This document shows, piece after piece, positions 1 through 8,833 of a stretch of 64,000 bases of DNA. Made by a program: the position numbers and the translations under genes. Every line of letters starts with the position of its first letter. The stretch's first letter is position 1. Below the pieces are notes generated by a model. The model worked only from the letters and a program-made list of their open reading frames with translations, was not told the DNA's origin and did no database searches. Origin of the DNA: Halomonas ventosae (GTDB lineage: Bacteria > Pseudomonadota > Gammaproteobacteria > Pseudomonadales > Halomonadaceae); assembly GCF_004363555.1 (NCBI RefSeq), contig NZ_SNZJ01000024.1, forward strand, positions 1 to 64,000, written 5' to 3'.

Positions 1-175
1 TCAGTACAACTGGCATCGGCCGCATGCCAGCCTGGATTATCATCCTCCGGTTAGCCGGCTGGGCCTTTCCGTGAACAACCTGATGGGTTTACACAGCTAG
101 GTTCGTTCCCGACGAACCAACGCACTTCCCACATCCATGTGGGTCGTCGAGCGCAGCAGCAAATCCTCCGCCCAA
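1..175. other. Intergenic edge without a supported gene
   Basis: No reading frame here has a convincing start, codon pattern or homology. Two perfect hairpins are visible: arms CTGGCAT/ATGCCAG at 10-30 and GGTTCGT/ACGAACC at 100-118. The second lies 58 bases past the end of the minus-strand operon that stops at 176 and could help end its transcription, but no T-run follows on that strand. Confidence 0.4.
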
Positions 176-463
176 TCAGTTGATCAGCCAGCTCAGCACC
201 GTCACCCCCAGCAGCCACCAGATCAGGGTGGCGACGATGGCGCGGCGCATCAGCGCGGCGATGCCCTTCCACAGCAGCCACAGGCCGATCACCAGCACCA
301 CCAGGCTGATCAGCGTGGGGGCGATGCCCAGCGACTCGGAGAGCCCCTGCATGAAGCCGCGGGCCGCATCGTCGATACCCGTGAAGAAGCCGATGAGGCC
401 ATCGACGATGAAGCGGATGAACTCTCCGAAGGCGTTGCCGATGAAGGCGAAGACGTCGTCCAT
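176..463 (-). CDS. Small membrane protein downstream of CBS protein
   Basis: A 95-residue hydrophobic protein of unknown function. An N-terminal amphipathic stretch rich in Phe, Ile and Gly (about residues 5-30) is followed by two likely membrane segments near 51-67 and 76-94. It is the last gene of a minus-strand run (KefB-type antiporter, DUF1538 protein, PII-like protein, CBS protein) and starts 13 bases after the CBS gene ends, so it is very probably cotranscribed. The spacing suggests a role with the transporter upstream, for example as a small accessory subunit, but that is inference from position only. I do not recognise a named family. Confidence 0.6.
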   Translation of the reverse strand: MDDVFAFIGNAFGEFIRFIVDGLIGFFTGIDDAARGFMQGLSESLGIAPTLISLVVLVIGLWLLWKGIAALMRRAIVATLIWWLLGVTVLSWLIN

Positions 464-476
464 GGGTGAGGCGTTC

Positions 477-863
477 CTATTCGATCATGTCGAGCACGGT
501 GCCGACGATGTCATCCATGGTGACCAGCCCGAGGAGCCGGTTGTCGTCCAGCACGAGTACCCGCTTGACCACGTTGCTGGTCATCAGCCCGGCCACGTGG
601 CGCACGTCCAGCGACTCGCCGACACCGATGGCCGGCTTGGCGCAGACGTCGTAGACATTGATCAGGTCGATGTCGCCGTTCTCGGCGACGATGGTCTTGA
701 GGACATTGGTATAGGTGATCAGTCCCCAGGCATCGTGGGGGTCCTGCTGCTCCACCACCAGGCACTTGAGATTGTGCTGTTTCATCAGGCTCAGGGCGTC
801 GCGCAGGGTGGCGAAGGGCGACACCGTCACCACGTCGCGCATCATGATGTCCTTGACCAGCAT
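477..863 (-). CDS. CBS-pair protein
   Basis: A 128-residue protein consisting almost only of two CBS motifs. The first (about 1-60) begins with the typical VKDIMMRDVVTVSP start of a CBS domain. The second (about 70-128) ends with LLGLVTMDDIVGTVL. Such stand-alone CBS pairs bind adenine nucleotides or similar ligands and control transporters or enzymes. Here it lies 26 bases downstream of a PII-like gene and in the same operon as a DUF1538 membrane protein, so it is likely a ligand-sensing regulator of that transporter. The family call is firm; the partner is inferred from context. Confidence 0.85.
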   Translation of the reverse strand: MLVKDIMMRDVVTVSPFATLRDALSLMKQHNLKCLVVEQQDPHDAWGLITYTNVLKTIVAENGDIDLINVYDVCAKPAIGVGESLDVRHVAGLMTSNVVKRVLVLDDNRLLGLVTMDDIVGTVLDMIE

Positions 864-889
864 CGTGTTACTCCATCGGTAGAAAAAGG

Positions 890-1240
890 TCAGACTTCGT
901 GCCTGAGGCGCTCCTCGAAGCGCTTGAGCTGTGACATGTCGATGCCGCCAAGATGCTCCACGGGCAGCGTCATCACCAGACCCTTGGAGTCCTCGCCCGA
1001 GGGATTGAGGACGTGGCGGATGGCCTTGAGCACCTTGAGGGAGAGGCCCTTCTCGAGGGTCATCAGCATCACGCTCTGGCTACCTTCGTAGGTCAGGCCG
1101 AAGAACGTCTTCTTGCGCTCTCCGCCGATGCCGCGGCCCGCCATCAGGGTCATGCCGACGGCGCCGGCCCTGGTGGCGGCGTCGATGCACTCCTGTTCCA
1201 TGTCCTCGGGGACGATGGCGACCAGCAGGGAAAACTTCAT
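890..1240 (-). CDS. PII-like regulatory protein
   Basis: A 116-residue member of the PII/PII-like superfamily. It shows a beta-alpha-beta start (KFSLLVAIVPEDMEQECID), a glycine-rich turn and a basic, aromatic T-loop-like stretch (GRGIGGERKKTFFGL, about 35-50). Length is close to classical GlnB (about 112), but the loop sequence differs from GlnB/GlnK, so it is unlikely to be the ammonium-signalling PII itself. PII-like proteins trimerise, bind nucleotides or bicarbonate and dock on membrane transporters. Its ATG overlaps the stop of the DUF1538 gene by four bases (ATGA), which points to translational coupling and a partner role with that membrane protein. Confidence 0.8.
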   Translation of the reverse strand: MKFSLLVAIVPEDMEQECIDAATRAGAVGMTLMAGRGIGGERKKTFFGLTYEGSQSVMLMTLEKGLSLKVLKAIRHVLNPSGEDSKGLVMTLPVEHLGGIDMSQLKRFEERLRHEV

Positions 1241-2808
1241 GGCGTCTTGTCTCTCGTCTTGGCCACTCTATCCATCAGAATGGCATAGCCCATAACGGTC
1301 ACGATAGGAAAGATCGAGGCGAAGGCGATCAGCCCGAAGCCGTCGATCAGCACGTTGCGGCCCTCGATCTGGCTGGCCAGGCCGATGCCCAGTGCGGTCA
1401 CCAGGGGGACGGTCACCTCCGAGGTGGTCACGCCCCCCAGATCGAAGGCCAGCGCCACGATATAGCGGGGAGCGAGCAAGGTGAGGAGGATCACCAGCAG
1501 GTAGCCGCCGATGATGTAGTGGTGGATGGAATCGCCGCTGATGATGCGGTGCACGCCGATGGTGATGCCGATCGCCACCCCCAGCGCCACCAGCAGGCGG
1601 ATGACGTTGCCCTGGATCTTGCCCGCGGCGGCTTCCTCCGCCTGCTGGCCCACGGCGAGCAGGGCCGGCTCGGCCATGGTGGTGGCGAAGCCGATGCAGA
1701 AGGCAAACAGGTAGACCCACAGCCAGGTGTCCAGGGCGATCAGCTGCTCCGCCATGTTCCGGCCGATCGGGAAGAGGCCTAGCTTGAGTCCTACCACGAA
1801 GGCGTAGAGCCCGACAATCACCAGGGCGAAGCCGATTCCGACCCTGACGGGGCTGGAGAGCGGGTGGCGAAGTACGGCGTACTGGAAGAACAGGATCACC
1901 AGGAGGATCGGCAACACATCGCGCAGCATGGCGAACAGCTCGAGCACCATCGCCAGCAGGCCGCCGGGTGCCTCGACCTCCGCCTGGACAGCGATCAGCG
2001 CAGCATTCCCCGCTTCGCTCTCCGAGCCGCCGTAGACCAGGATGCCGTAAAGCTGCACGCTGATCATGGGCACCATCACCGCCAGGGCCACCAGGCCGAA
2101 GCCGTCGATCAAGGGGTTGCGCCCCTGGATCGAGGACGCCAGACCGATGCCCAGTGCGGCGATCAGCGGCACGGTGACGATATTGGTGGTCACCCCGCCG
2201 GAGTCATAGGCCAGGCCGACAATCTCCTCGGGGGCGAAGAAGGTGACCAGCACCACCAGCACGTAGCCGATGATCATGTACCAGTGCAGGGGATGGCCGA
2301 GGATCACCCGGAAGACCCCGAGGGCCATCACCAGCCCCACCGAAGTGGCGACGATCAGGCGCAGGGTGAGGGCGTCGATGCGTCCCGCACTGATCTCCTT
2401 GGCCTGCTCCGCCACGGCGATCAGGGCGGGTTCCGCGACCACGGCCGAGAACCCCATGGCGAAGCCGAACAGCATCAGCAGGGGCATGGAGCCACGGCGG
2501 GTGAACTGGTTGGCCAGGCGCTTGCCCACCGGGAAGATGCTCAGTTCCAACCCCTGGAGAAACAGCGCCACCCCGACGGCGACGATCAGCAGGCCGCCGG
2601 CCATGGCCAGGCCACCCTCCGGCCACTGGCGAAGAAGCAGCGCCTGGAAGGCCACCACCACCACGATGATGGGCATCAGGTTGCGCAGCGCGTGGAGCAG
2701 GGCGTGGGCGAAGTCCCTGAGTTGTTCAGCCAAGACGGACTCCCTGGTTTCCCTGTTGACCGCCAACCTGTCCGGCCGGGGCGGGTATGACCTGCCCCAA
2801 TCTATCAT
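1237..2808 (-). CDS. Tandem DUF1538 membrane transporter (UmpAB-like)
   Basis: An integral membrane protein of about 523 residues made of two homologous DUF1538 halves. Each half carries an EPAL motif, then GGVTT, a VTVPL segment, ALGIGLAS and a GRN-LIDGFGL signature, so the protein is an internal duplication. From memory, a DUF1538 pair called UmpA/UmpB was reported from Halomonas as a two-part Na+(Li+,K+)/H+ antiporter; here both halves are in one chain. The ATG at 2808 is taken as start, since the longer frame begins only with TTG at 2850; no strong ribosome site settles it. The PII-like gene overlaps its 3' end, and the KefB-type gene lies 71 bases upstream. Confidence 0.8.
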   Translation of the reverse strand: MIDWGRSYPPRPDRLAVNRETRESVLAEQLRDFAHALLHALRNLMPIIVVVVAFQALLLRQWPEGGLAMAGGLLIVAVGVALFLQGLELSIFPVGKRLANQFTRRGSMPLLMLFGFAMGFSAVVAEPALIAVAEQAKEISAGRIDALTLRLIVATSVGLVMALGVFRVILGHPLHWYMIIGYVLVVLVTFFAPEEIVGLAYDSGGVTTNIVTVPLIAALGIGLASSIQGRNPLIDGFGLVALAVMVPMISVQLYGILVYGGSESEAGNAALIAVQAEVEAPGGLLAMVLELFAMLRDVLPILLVILFFQYAVLRHPLSSPVRVGIGFALVIVGLYAFVVGLKLGLFPIGRNMAEQLIALDTWLWVYLFAFCIGFATTMAEPALLAVGQQAEEAAAGKIQGNVIRLLVALGVAIGITIGVHRIISGDSIHHYIIGGYLLVILLTLLAPRYIVALAFDLGGVTTSEVTVPLVTALGIGLASQIEGRNVLIDGFGLIAFASIFPIVTVMGYAILMDRVAKTRDKTP

Positions 2809-2879
2809 CAATAGACCGCCACGCCGCAGGTCGGGCTTGATATGGATCAAGCCTTTTCTGTGATTCTCTCCTGTCGCTA

Positions 2880-4478
2880 TCAGCCCAGCTGACGCGTCAT
2901 GGACTCGACACCGGACTCCTCGGCGGCGCTGTCGGCCAGCGCCCGACCGGCCTCGTCATAGACGTGGAAGACCGCATTGGCGCCGAGTGCCATGATCGGC
3001 TCGATCTCCTCGGGATATTCCACGATGGCGGTGATGCGCCCGCTGAAGGCCCGCGATTTCAGCTGCTTGAGGGCGAAGAGGTTACCCGCATGGTGGGGCA
3101 TGGCCAGCACCACCATCTTGACGCCCCTGGACATCAGCAGCTTGTCCCAGAAATCCGAGTCGACGGCATCGCCCTCGACGATATTGAAGCCGCGCTTGCC
3201 GAGGGTCTCGACGGTATTGGTGTTGCTGTCGATGCCCAGCACGCGCAGCCCGTACTCCTTCTGCAGGCGACGGTAGACACTGCGGCCGATGCGGCCCATG
3301 CCCAGGACCACGGCCTCGGCGTCCCCGACCTCGATGGGCCGGTCGCGGGGCGCCAGCTGCCGAGGGTCGCGCTGCGGCATGCTGGGTTCGAACCGGCGAT
3401 AGATCCCCTCGCTGAAACCGTTGAGGATGGCCGACGCGGCGAAGCTGATGGCCACGGCCAGCGACAGGACGACCAGCCACTGCTCGTCCAGCCAGCCGCT
3501 GGCCACGGCGATGGTGCCCACGATGAGGCCGAACTCCGAATAGTTGGACAGGCTTAGGGTGGCCAGCAGCGAGGTCCGGTTGCGCATCGGAAAGCACGAG
3601 AACACGAGCTGATAGAGCAGGCTCTTCAGCGGCAGGATGGCCACTAGCACCAGGGCCATGCCAAGGTGTGTCCAGCCCGGCATGGCGGTCAGCCCGATGC
3701 TCAGGAAGAACCCCACCAGCAGCAGCTCCTTGAGGTTGAACATCGAACGGGCGAGGGTCTGTGCCGCAGGGTGGGGAGCCAGCAGCAGCCCGATGATCAG
3801 CGCCCCCAGGTCTCCCTTCACGCCTACCGACTCGAAGAGGGCGTAGCCCAGCACCAGGGCCAGCAACATGCCGAACAGGATCTGCATCTCGCCATGACCC
3901 AGGCGGTCGAGCAGGGCACGCAGGGCCGGCGCCAGGGGGAGCAGCAGCACCAGGCCCAGGGCCCAGGGGCTCGGCAGCTCACCGGTGGAGGCGGTCAGGA
4001 AGAAGACGGCAAAGATGTCCTGCATGATCAGCACGCCGATAGCCAGTCGCCCGTAGGCGGTCTGGGTCTCGCTGCGCTTGTCGAGAATCTTGACCACGAA
4101 GACGGTGCTGGAGAAACTCAGCGCAAAACCCAGCATGGCGAGCTTCTGCCAGCCGGCCCCCGCAAGAAGGCCCAGCCCGAGCCACTTGAACAGCGACAGC
4201 AGCGCCACCATCAGAAGCGTCGATGCCAGCATGTGCAGGGAGGCACTGCCCCAGACATCCCGACGCAGCAGGGTGCGCACGTCGAGTTTCAGGCCGATGG
4301 TGAAGAGCAGCAGGGTGACCCCGATATCGGAGAGGGTCTGCAGCAGCGGGGTCTTGTCGAAGCCCAGAGCATTGAGCACGAAGCCGGCAGCCAGGAAGCC
4401 CACCAGGGGCGGTAAGCGCAGGCCCATTGCGGTGAAGCCACAGACGAAGGCTGCGAGAAGAAAGGCCGGTTCGATCAT
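2880..4478 (-). CDS. KefB/CPA2-type cation:proton antiporter with RCK domain
   Basis: A 532-residue member of the CPA2 monovalent cation:proton antiporter family (KefB/KefC/YbaL group). The N-terminal 370 residues or so are a Na_H_Exchanger domain with about 12 hydrophobic segments. From about residue 388 a Rossmann-type TrkA-N/RCK domain begins (VVLGMGRIGRSVYRRL) with an acidic residue after the second strand, fitting NAD(H) or nucleotide control. Start: the ATG at 4478 has GGGAG just upstream; the frame extends further only to a TTG. It transcribes toward the DUF1538 gene on the same strand and may head that operon. Likely substrate is K+ or Na+, not decidable here. Confidence 0.88.
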   Translation of the reverse strand: MIEPAFLLAAFVCGFTAMGLRLPPLVGFLAAGFVLNALGFDKTPLLQTLSDIGVTLLLFTIGLKLDVRTLLRRDVWGSASLHMLASTLLMVALLSLFKWLGLGLLAGAGWQKLAMLGFALSFSSTVFVVKILDKRSETQTAYGRLAIGVLIMQDIFAVFFLTASTGELPSPWALGLVLLLPLAPALRALLDRLGHGEMQILFGMLLALVLGYALFESVGVKGDLGALIIGLLLAPHPAAQTLARSMFNLKELLLVGFFLSIGLTAMPGWTHLGMALVLVAILPLKSLLYQLVFSCFPMRNRTSLLATLSLSNYSEFGLIVGTIAVASGWLDEQWLVVLSLAVAISFAASAILNGFSEGIYRRFEPSMPQRDPRQLAPRDRPIEVGDAEAVVLGMGRIGRSVYRRLQKEYGLRVLGIDSNTNTVETLGKRGFNIVEGDAVDSDFWDKLLMSRGVKMVVLAMPHHAGNLFALKQLKSRAFSGRITAIVEYPEEIEPIMALGANAVFHVYDEAGRALADSAAEESGVESMTRQLG

Positions 4479-4621
4479 GCTCACTCCCTGTTCGGCACGC
4501 GACGGCAAGACGGATAGTGTAGGGAAATCCTAAGCTGATTGGCATGCATGATTCGGCCATGCCCTCATCGGGGGGATGGCGTCATGATCGGGACGGGACG
4601 CAGCAAGCGAGAGGAACGCGA

Positions 4622-5524
4622 ATGGCCAGGTTGATTCTCAATGGCAAGTCGGCGCAGCTGCCGGCGGTGAGGGAGGCGGTCTTCGCCCGACGCGAGGCGG
4701 GGGACGACCTCGAGGTCAGGGTCACCTGGGAGCAGGGCGATGCCGCCCGCCTGGCAGAGCAGGCCGGGCGTGACGGGGTGGCGCGGGTGGTCGCCGGTGG
4801 GGGTGACGGCACGGTCAACGAAGTGGTCAACGGCCTGATGCGGCTGTCGCCCGGGCAGCGCCCCGGCCTTGGGATCCTGCCCCTGGGCAGCGCCAACGAC
4901 CTGGCCACCTCGCTGGGTCTGCCGCTGGAGGCCGAGCCCGCCCTGGCCTCGGCCCTGCAGCTTCCCCTGCGGCGCATCGACGTGCCGCGACTGGACGACT
5001 GGCACTTCCTCAACATGGCCACCTGTGGCTTCGGGGCCGAGATCACCTCCTCCACCCCCAAGACCCTCAAGCGTGTGCTGGGTGGCGGCGCCTACTCGCT
5101 GATCGGTGCGGTGAAGGCCTGGGACTACCGGCTCTATCCCGGGGTGCTGCGCTGGGAGGGCGGTGAGCGTCGCGCCGAGGTCTTCATGCTGGCCATCGGC
5201 AACGGTCGCCAGTCCGGCGGTGGCCAGGCCTTGACGCCCGACGCCTCGCTGGACGACGGCCTGCTCGACGTGCTGCTGCTGCATGATGTCGCCTCCCTGG
5301 CACGGCTGCGCGCCATGCGCCGCGAACTGGCGTCGCGCCCCGAGCGGGGCCGCTACGTGGATGCCTTCCGTACCGACGGCCTTGCCTTCGAGGCCGAGGA
5401 GGAGCTGCCGGTGACCCTGGATGGCGAGCCGCTGCATCGGCGGGGGTTCCGGGTGGCCATCAGCCCCGGGGCGCTGGCGCTGGCGGCCCCGCCTGAGTGC
5501 CCGCTCTTCTCGCGCCCGCCGTGA
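4622..5524 (+). CDS. yegS: YegS/DAGK-type lipid kinase
   Basis: A 300-residue lipid kinase of the diacylglycerol kinase catalytic-domain family. The nucleotide-binding GGGDGTVNEVVNGL motif sits near residue 60 and the LGSANDLATSLGLP motif near residue 95, both typical of YegS. YegS of E. coli phosphorylates phosphatidylglycerol in vitro, so the likely role is phospholipid turnover at the inner membrane. The ATG at 4622 is preferred over an in-frame ATG 26 codons upstream, because a GAGAGG sequence precedes it and the extra residues match nothing in the family. It is divergent from the antiporter gene, with about 140 bases between the starts. Confidence 0.9.
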   Translation: MARLILNGKSAQLPAVREAVFARREAGDDLEVRVTWEQGDAARLAEQAGRDGVARVVAGGGDGTVNEVVNGLMRLSPGQRPGLGILPLGSANDLATSLGLPLEAEPALASALQLPLRRIDVPRLDDWHFLNMATCGFGAEITSSTPKTLKRVLGGGAYSLIGAVKAWDYRLYPGVLRWEGGERRAEVFMLAIGNGRQSGGGQALTPDASLDDGLLDVLLLHDVASLARLRAMRRELASRPERGRYVDAFRTDGLAFEAEEELPVTLDGEPLHRRGFRVAISPGALALAAPPECPLFSRPP

Positions 5525-5766
5525 GGCAGTATCCCGCGGTCAGGCCTGCGCCCTGGCTGAACACTGCCTGCGCTTGCTCCTATGGTGATAACCATCGGCT
5601 CGTGCGCGAGTCCGAACAATGTCCTCATTACCACCCCCCAGGCGCCGCCCTTTGCCGTTTCCTGGCTTGCCGGGTCATCGCTCGACGACGTGTCGGGCAA
5701 GGCTTAAGGTTAACGGCAACCGTCCCCTGGCGGCCCCTACCTCTGTCGACAAGGAACCACGACACC

Positions 5767-6363
5767 ATGGACCTCTCGCTGATCATTCCCGTCGTGCTGC
5801 TGGGCGCCCTGCTGGTCTACGGGGTGGCCATCTACAACCGGCTGGTGACGCTGAAGAATCGCTACCAGAATGCCTTCGCCCAGATCGAGGTGCAGCTCAA
5901 GCGACGCCACGACCTGATCCCCAACCTGGTGGAGACCGCGCGGGCCTACATGAGCCACGAGCGCGAGACCCTGCAGGCGGTGACCGAGGCGCGCAACGCC
6001 GCCGAGGTCGGCCTGCAGCACGCGGCGGCGCGGCCCGGCGAGCCCGGCGCCATGGCCGAGCTGGCCGGCGCCGAGGGCGCTTTGGGCGCCGCCCTGGGGC
6101 GCCTCAACGTGGTGATGGAGGCCTACCCGGATCTGAAGGCCTCCGACAACATGCACCAGCTCTCCGAGACCCTCACCAGCACCGAGAATCGGGTGGCCTT
6201 CGCCCGCCAGGCCTTCAACGATGCGGTGATGCAGTACAACGCCTATCGGCAGAGCTTCCCGCCGGTGCTGCTGGCCGGCTCCTTCGGCCACAAGCAGGAT
6301 GCGGCCCTGCTGGAGTTCGCCGACAGCGCCGAGATCCAGACGGCGCCCCGGGTGAGCTTCTGA
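5767..6363 (+). CDS. LemA family protein
   Basis: A 198-residue LemA family protein. One N-terminal membrane anchor (about 2-22) is followed by the family signature of a charged helical region (KNRYQNAFAQIEVQLKRRHD, then LIPNLVETARAYMSHE). LemA proteins are anchored helical-bundle proteins of unclear function that are often paired with an M48 protease. That pairing is present here: the protease starts 10 bases downstream, so the two are cotranscribed and probably act together in envelope quality control. The ATG at 5767 follows an AAGGA ribosome site; longer in-frame starts upstream add low-complexity sequence and are rejected. Confidence 0.92.
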   Translation: MDLSLIIPVVLLGALLVYGVAIYNRLVTLKNRYQNAFAQIEVQLKRRHDLIPNLVETARAYMSHERETLQAVTEARNAAEVGLQHAAARPGEPGAMAELAGAEGALGAALGRLNVVMEAYPDLKASDNMHQLSETLTSTENRVAFARQAFNDAVMQYNAYRQSFPPVLLAGSFGHKQDAALLEFADSAEIQTAPRVSF

Positions 6364-6373
6364 GCCGGTCCCC

Positions 6374-8294
6374 GTGGACTTCTTCACGGCCCAGGATCGC
6401 GCCCGGCGGCTGACCGGGCGGCTGGTCCTGCTGCTGGTGCTGGCGGTGCTGGCGCTGATCGCCGTCACCTCCGTGGTGGTGGCCCTCGCGGTGGTGCTGC
6501 TCGACGGCGCTTCCTTCGCCGGCGATCCCCTGGCGCGCGCCCTGCAGCCGCGGCTGCTCGTCGGGGTGGCGACGGTGGTGATCCTGGTGGTGGGCCTGGG
6601 GAGCCTGGTCCGCCACCTGCAGCTGAGAGCCGGGGGCAGCGCGGTGGCCGAGGCCCTGGGTGGCCGACCGCTCAACCTGGAGACCCGCGATGCGGGCGAG
6701 CGCCGGCTGCTCAATGTGGTGGAGGAGATGGCCATCGCCTCCGGCATGCCGGTCCCGCTGGTCTACGTGCTGGAGGACCAGGCCATCAACGCCTTCGCGG
6801 CCGGGCACGAGCTCGACGACGTGGCCATCGGGGTCACCCGCGGCGCCATCGAGGCCCTCGACCGCGACCAGCTGCAGGGGGTGATCGCCCATGAGTTCAG
6901 CCATATCCTCCATGGTGACATGCGGCTCAACCTGCGACTGGTGGCGCTGCTCCACGGCATCCTGGTGATCGGCCTGATCGGTCGCATGCTGCTGCATGCC
7001 TCGGGCAGCGGTCGTCGGCTGCGCTCGCGACGGGGCAGGGGGCATGCCGCGGTGCTGGGGCTGGGGGCGGCGCTGATGGTGGTGGGCTATGCCGGCACTC
7101 TGTGCGGCAACCTGATCAAGGCCGCGGTGAGTCGCCAGCGCGAATTCCTGGCCGATGCCAGTGCCGTGCAGTTCACCCGCAACCCCGAGGGCATCGGTGG
7201 GGCGCTGAAGGTGCTGGCCGCCCATCGCCTCGGCTCGCGCCTGCTCGCCACCCATGCCGCGGAGTTCAGCCACCTCTTCTTCGGCAGCGGCGTGCGCTCC
7301 CTGTCGCGCCTGACCGCTACCCCCCCCCCCGGTGGAGGCGCGGATTCGCCGGGTGCTGCCCCACTGGGACGGCAGCCTGCCGCCGGCCCCGGCGATCCGC
7401 TCGCCACGACCCCGCCAGGCCAGTGTTTCTCCTCCCGGCGGGGCACGGGGTGCCGAGACCCTGGCCGCGGGGGCGCTGGCCGCCGCGGTGGTGGCAAGCG
7501 TGGGGCGGCCGAGCGCCGAGGACATCGCCCGCGCTCGCCGTCGCCTCGGCGAGATCGACGAGCGCCTGTTCGAGGCCGCCCATGAGCCCTTCGCCGCCCG
7601 GGCACTGGTCTACGGGATCCTGATGGGCGCGGACCCGCGCAGCCGCCAGGCGCAGCGCGAGGCCCTGGCCGGCCAGGCGCTACCCGAGGTGCTCAGCGAG
7701 CTCGAGGCCCTCGACGTCCCGCTGTCGGGGCTGGCGCCCGGACAGCGCCTGCCGCTGATCGAGCTGGCCCTCCCGGCGCTGCGCCAGCTTTCCGCGGCCC
7801 AGCATGCCCGCTTCCTGGCCTGCCTGCGCCGGCTGATGGCGCTGGAGCTGCATGCCGGTGCCCTGCAGTGGGCCCTGCACCGGCTGGTGGTCCAGGGCAT
7901 CCAGGGGGAGCGGCGGGCCCGTCGTGACCGGCACCTGGCCGACCTGGCCGGGCCGCTGTCGCTGCTGCTCTCGACACTGGCACGGGCAGGCCAGCAGGAC
8001 GCGGGGCAGGCGCGGGTCGCCGTCGAGCGGCTCGCCGCGGTGCTGGGCGTGTCCCTGGACTTCGTCGCTGAGCCGGCCCTCGCCTCCGACCTCGACTGGG
8101 CCATGGCGCGGCTGGCGCGCCTGGTGCAGGCCGAGCGGGGGCCCCTGCTGGCGGCCATGAGCTGCTGCGTGGAGCATGATGGCCGGATCGACCCCGAGGA
8201 GGCGGAACTGTTGAGCGCCGTGGCCTGGACCCTGGGGTGCCCGCTGCCCTCAACCGAGCGCGCGGCTGGCCAGGTGGGCGCCGGAACGGCATGA
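6374..8294 (+). pseudogene. M48 family metalloprotease, frameshifted at a poly-C tract
   Basis: A membrane zinc protease split over two frames. The first part (from GTG 6374) has two N-terminal membrane segments, HEFSH at residues 173-177, two further hydrophobic segments and the third zinc ligand in REFLADASAVQF (Glu257). After a run of 11 C at 7320-7330 the frame runs on into unrelated sequence to 7585. The true continuation, VEARIRRVLPHWDG and a helical C-terminal domain, is in the next frame and stops at 8294. Removing one C restores one protein of about 639 residues. This is either a real mutation, a phase-variable tract or a sequencing error in a homopolymer. It follows lemA by 10 bases. 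Confidence 0.85.
7320..7330 (+). repeat. 11-C homopolymer causing the M48 frameshift
   Basis: Eleven consecutive C inside the M48 protease gene, exactly where homology moves from one frame to the next. A tract of ten C would keep the gene open. Homopolymers of this length are prone to slipped-strand change in cells and to miscounting in sequencing. Confidence 0.9.
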
Positions 8295-8334
8295 TGAAGG
8301 AATCGACACCCGTCACCAGCCGGAGGACTCCGTG

Positions 8335-8763
8335 ATGCTCACTCCCTTCCACCTGGCCGTTCAGGTCCGCGACCTGGCCGAGGCACGCCGCTTCTACGGG
8401 GAACTGCTGGGCTGCCCGGAAGGGCGCGCCAGCGATGCCTGGGTCGACTTCAACCTCTATGGCCACCAGTTCGTCTGTCACCTGAACCCTGCCCTGGGGG
8501 AGAAGGGGGTCGACGACCACCGAAACCCGGTGGACGGTCATGGCGTGCCGGTGCCGCACTTCGGGGTGGTGCTGGAGATGGCCGACTGGGAGGCCCTGGT
8601 CGACCGCCTCACTTCGGCGGGCGTGCGCTTCGAGATCGAACCCTATATCCGCTTCCGTGGCGAACCCGGCGAGCAGGCCACCATGTTCTTCCGTGACCCC
8701 AGTGGCAATGCCATCGAGTTCAAGGCGTTCCGCGACATCGCCGGCCAGCTGTTTGCCACCTGA
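8335..8763 (+). CDS. VOC (glyoxalase/dioxygenase superfamily) protein
   Basis: A 142-residue single-module-pair vicinal oxygen chelate protein. The N-terminal half begins [26 protein letters not shown] with a metal-ligand-type His. The C-terminal half ends [15 protein letters not shown], giving the usual metal-ligand Glu. Such proteins include lactoylglutathione lyase, dioxygenases and resistance proteins; the reaction cannot be assigned. GGAGG at 8322-8326 is 8 bases ahead of ATG 8335, better placed than for the GTG just before it. It starts about 40 bases after the M48 gene. Confidence 0.85.
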   Translation: MLTPFHLAVQVRDLAEARRFYGELLGCPEGRASDAWVDFNLYGHQFVCHLNPALGEKGVDDHRNPVDGHGVPVPHFGVVLEMADWEALVDRLTSAGVRFEIEPYIRFRGEPGEQATMFFRDPSGNAIEFKAFRDIAGQLFAT

Positions 8764-8833
8764 GGCGCCACGCCGCCTTGCGAGAGCGGGGGCGCTCTGG
8801 TGCAATGTCGTCCCTTTCGTCAGGAGCAAGAGA

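Noticed and set aside
6374..7585. M48 protease ending at 7585 as a complete protein
   Set aside because: After residue 315 the sequence becomes Pro/Gly/Arg-rich shadow, while the expected continuation is in the next frame; so a frameshift is the better reading.
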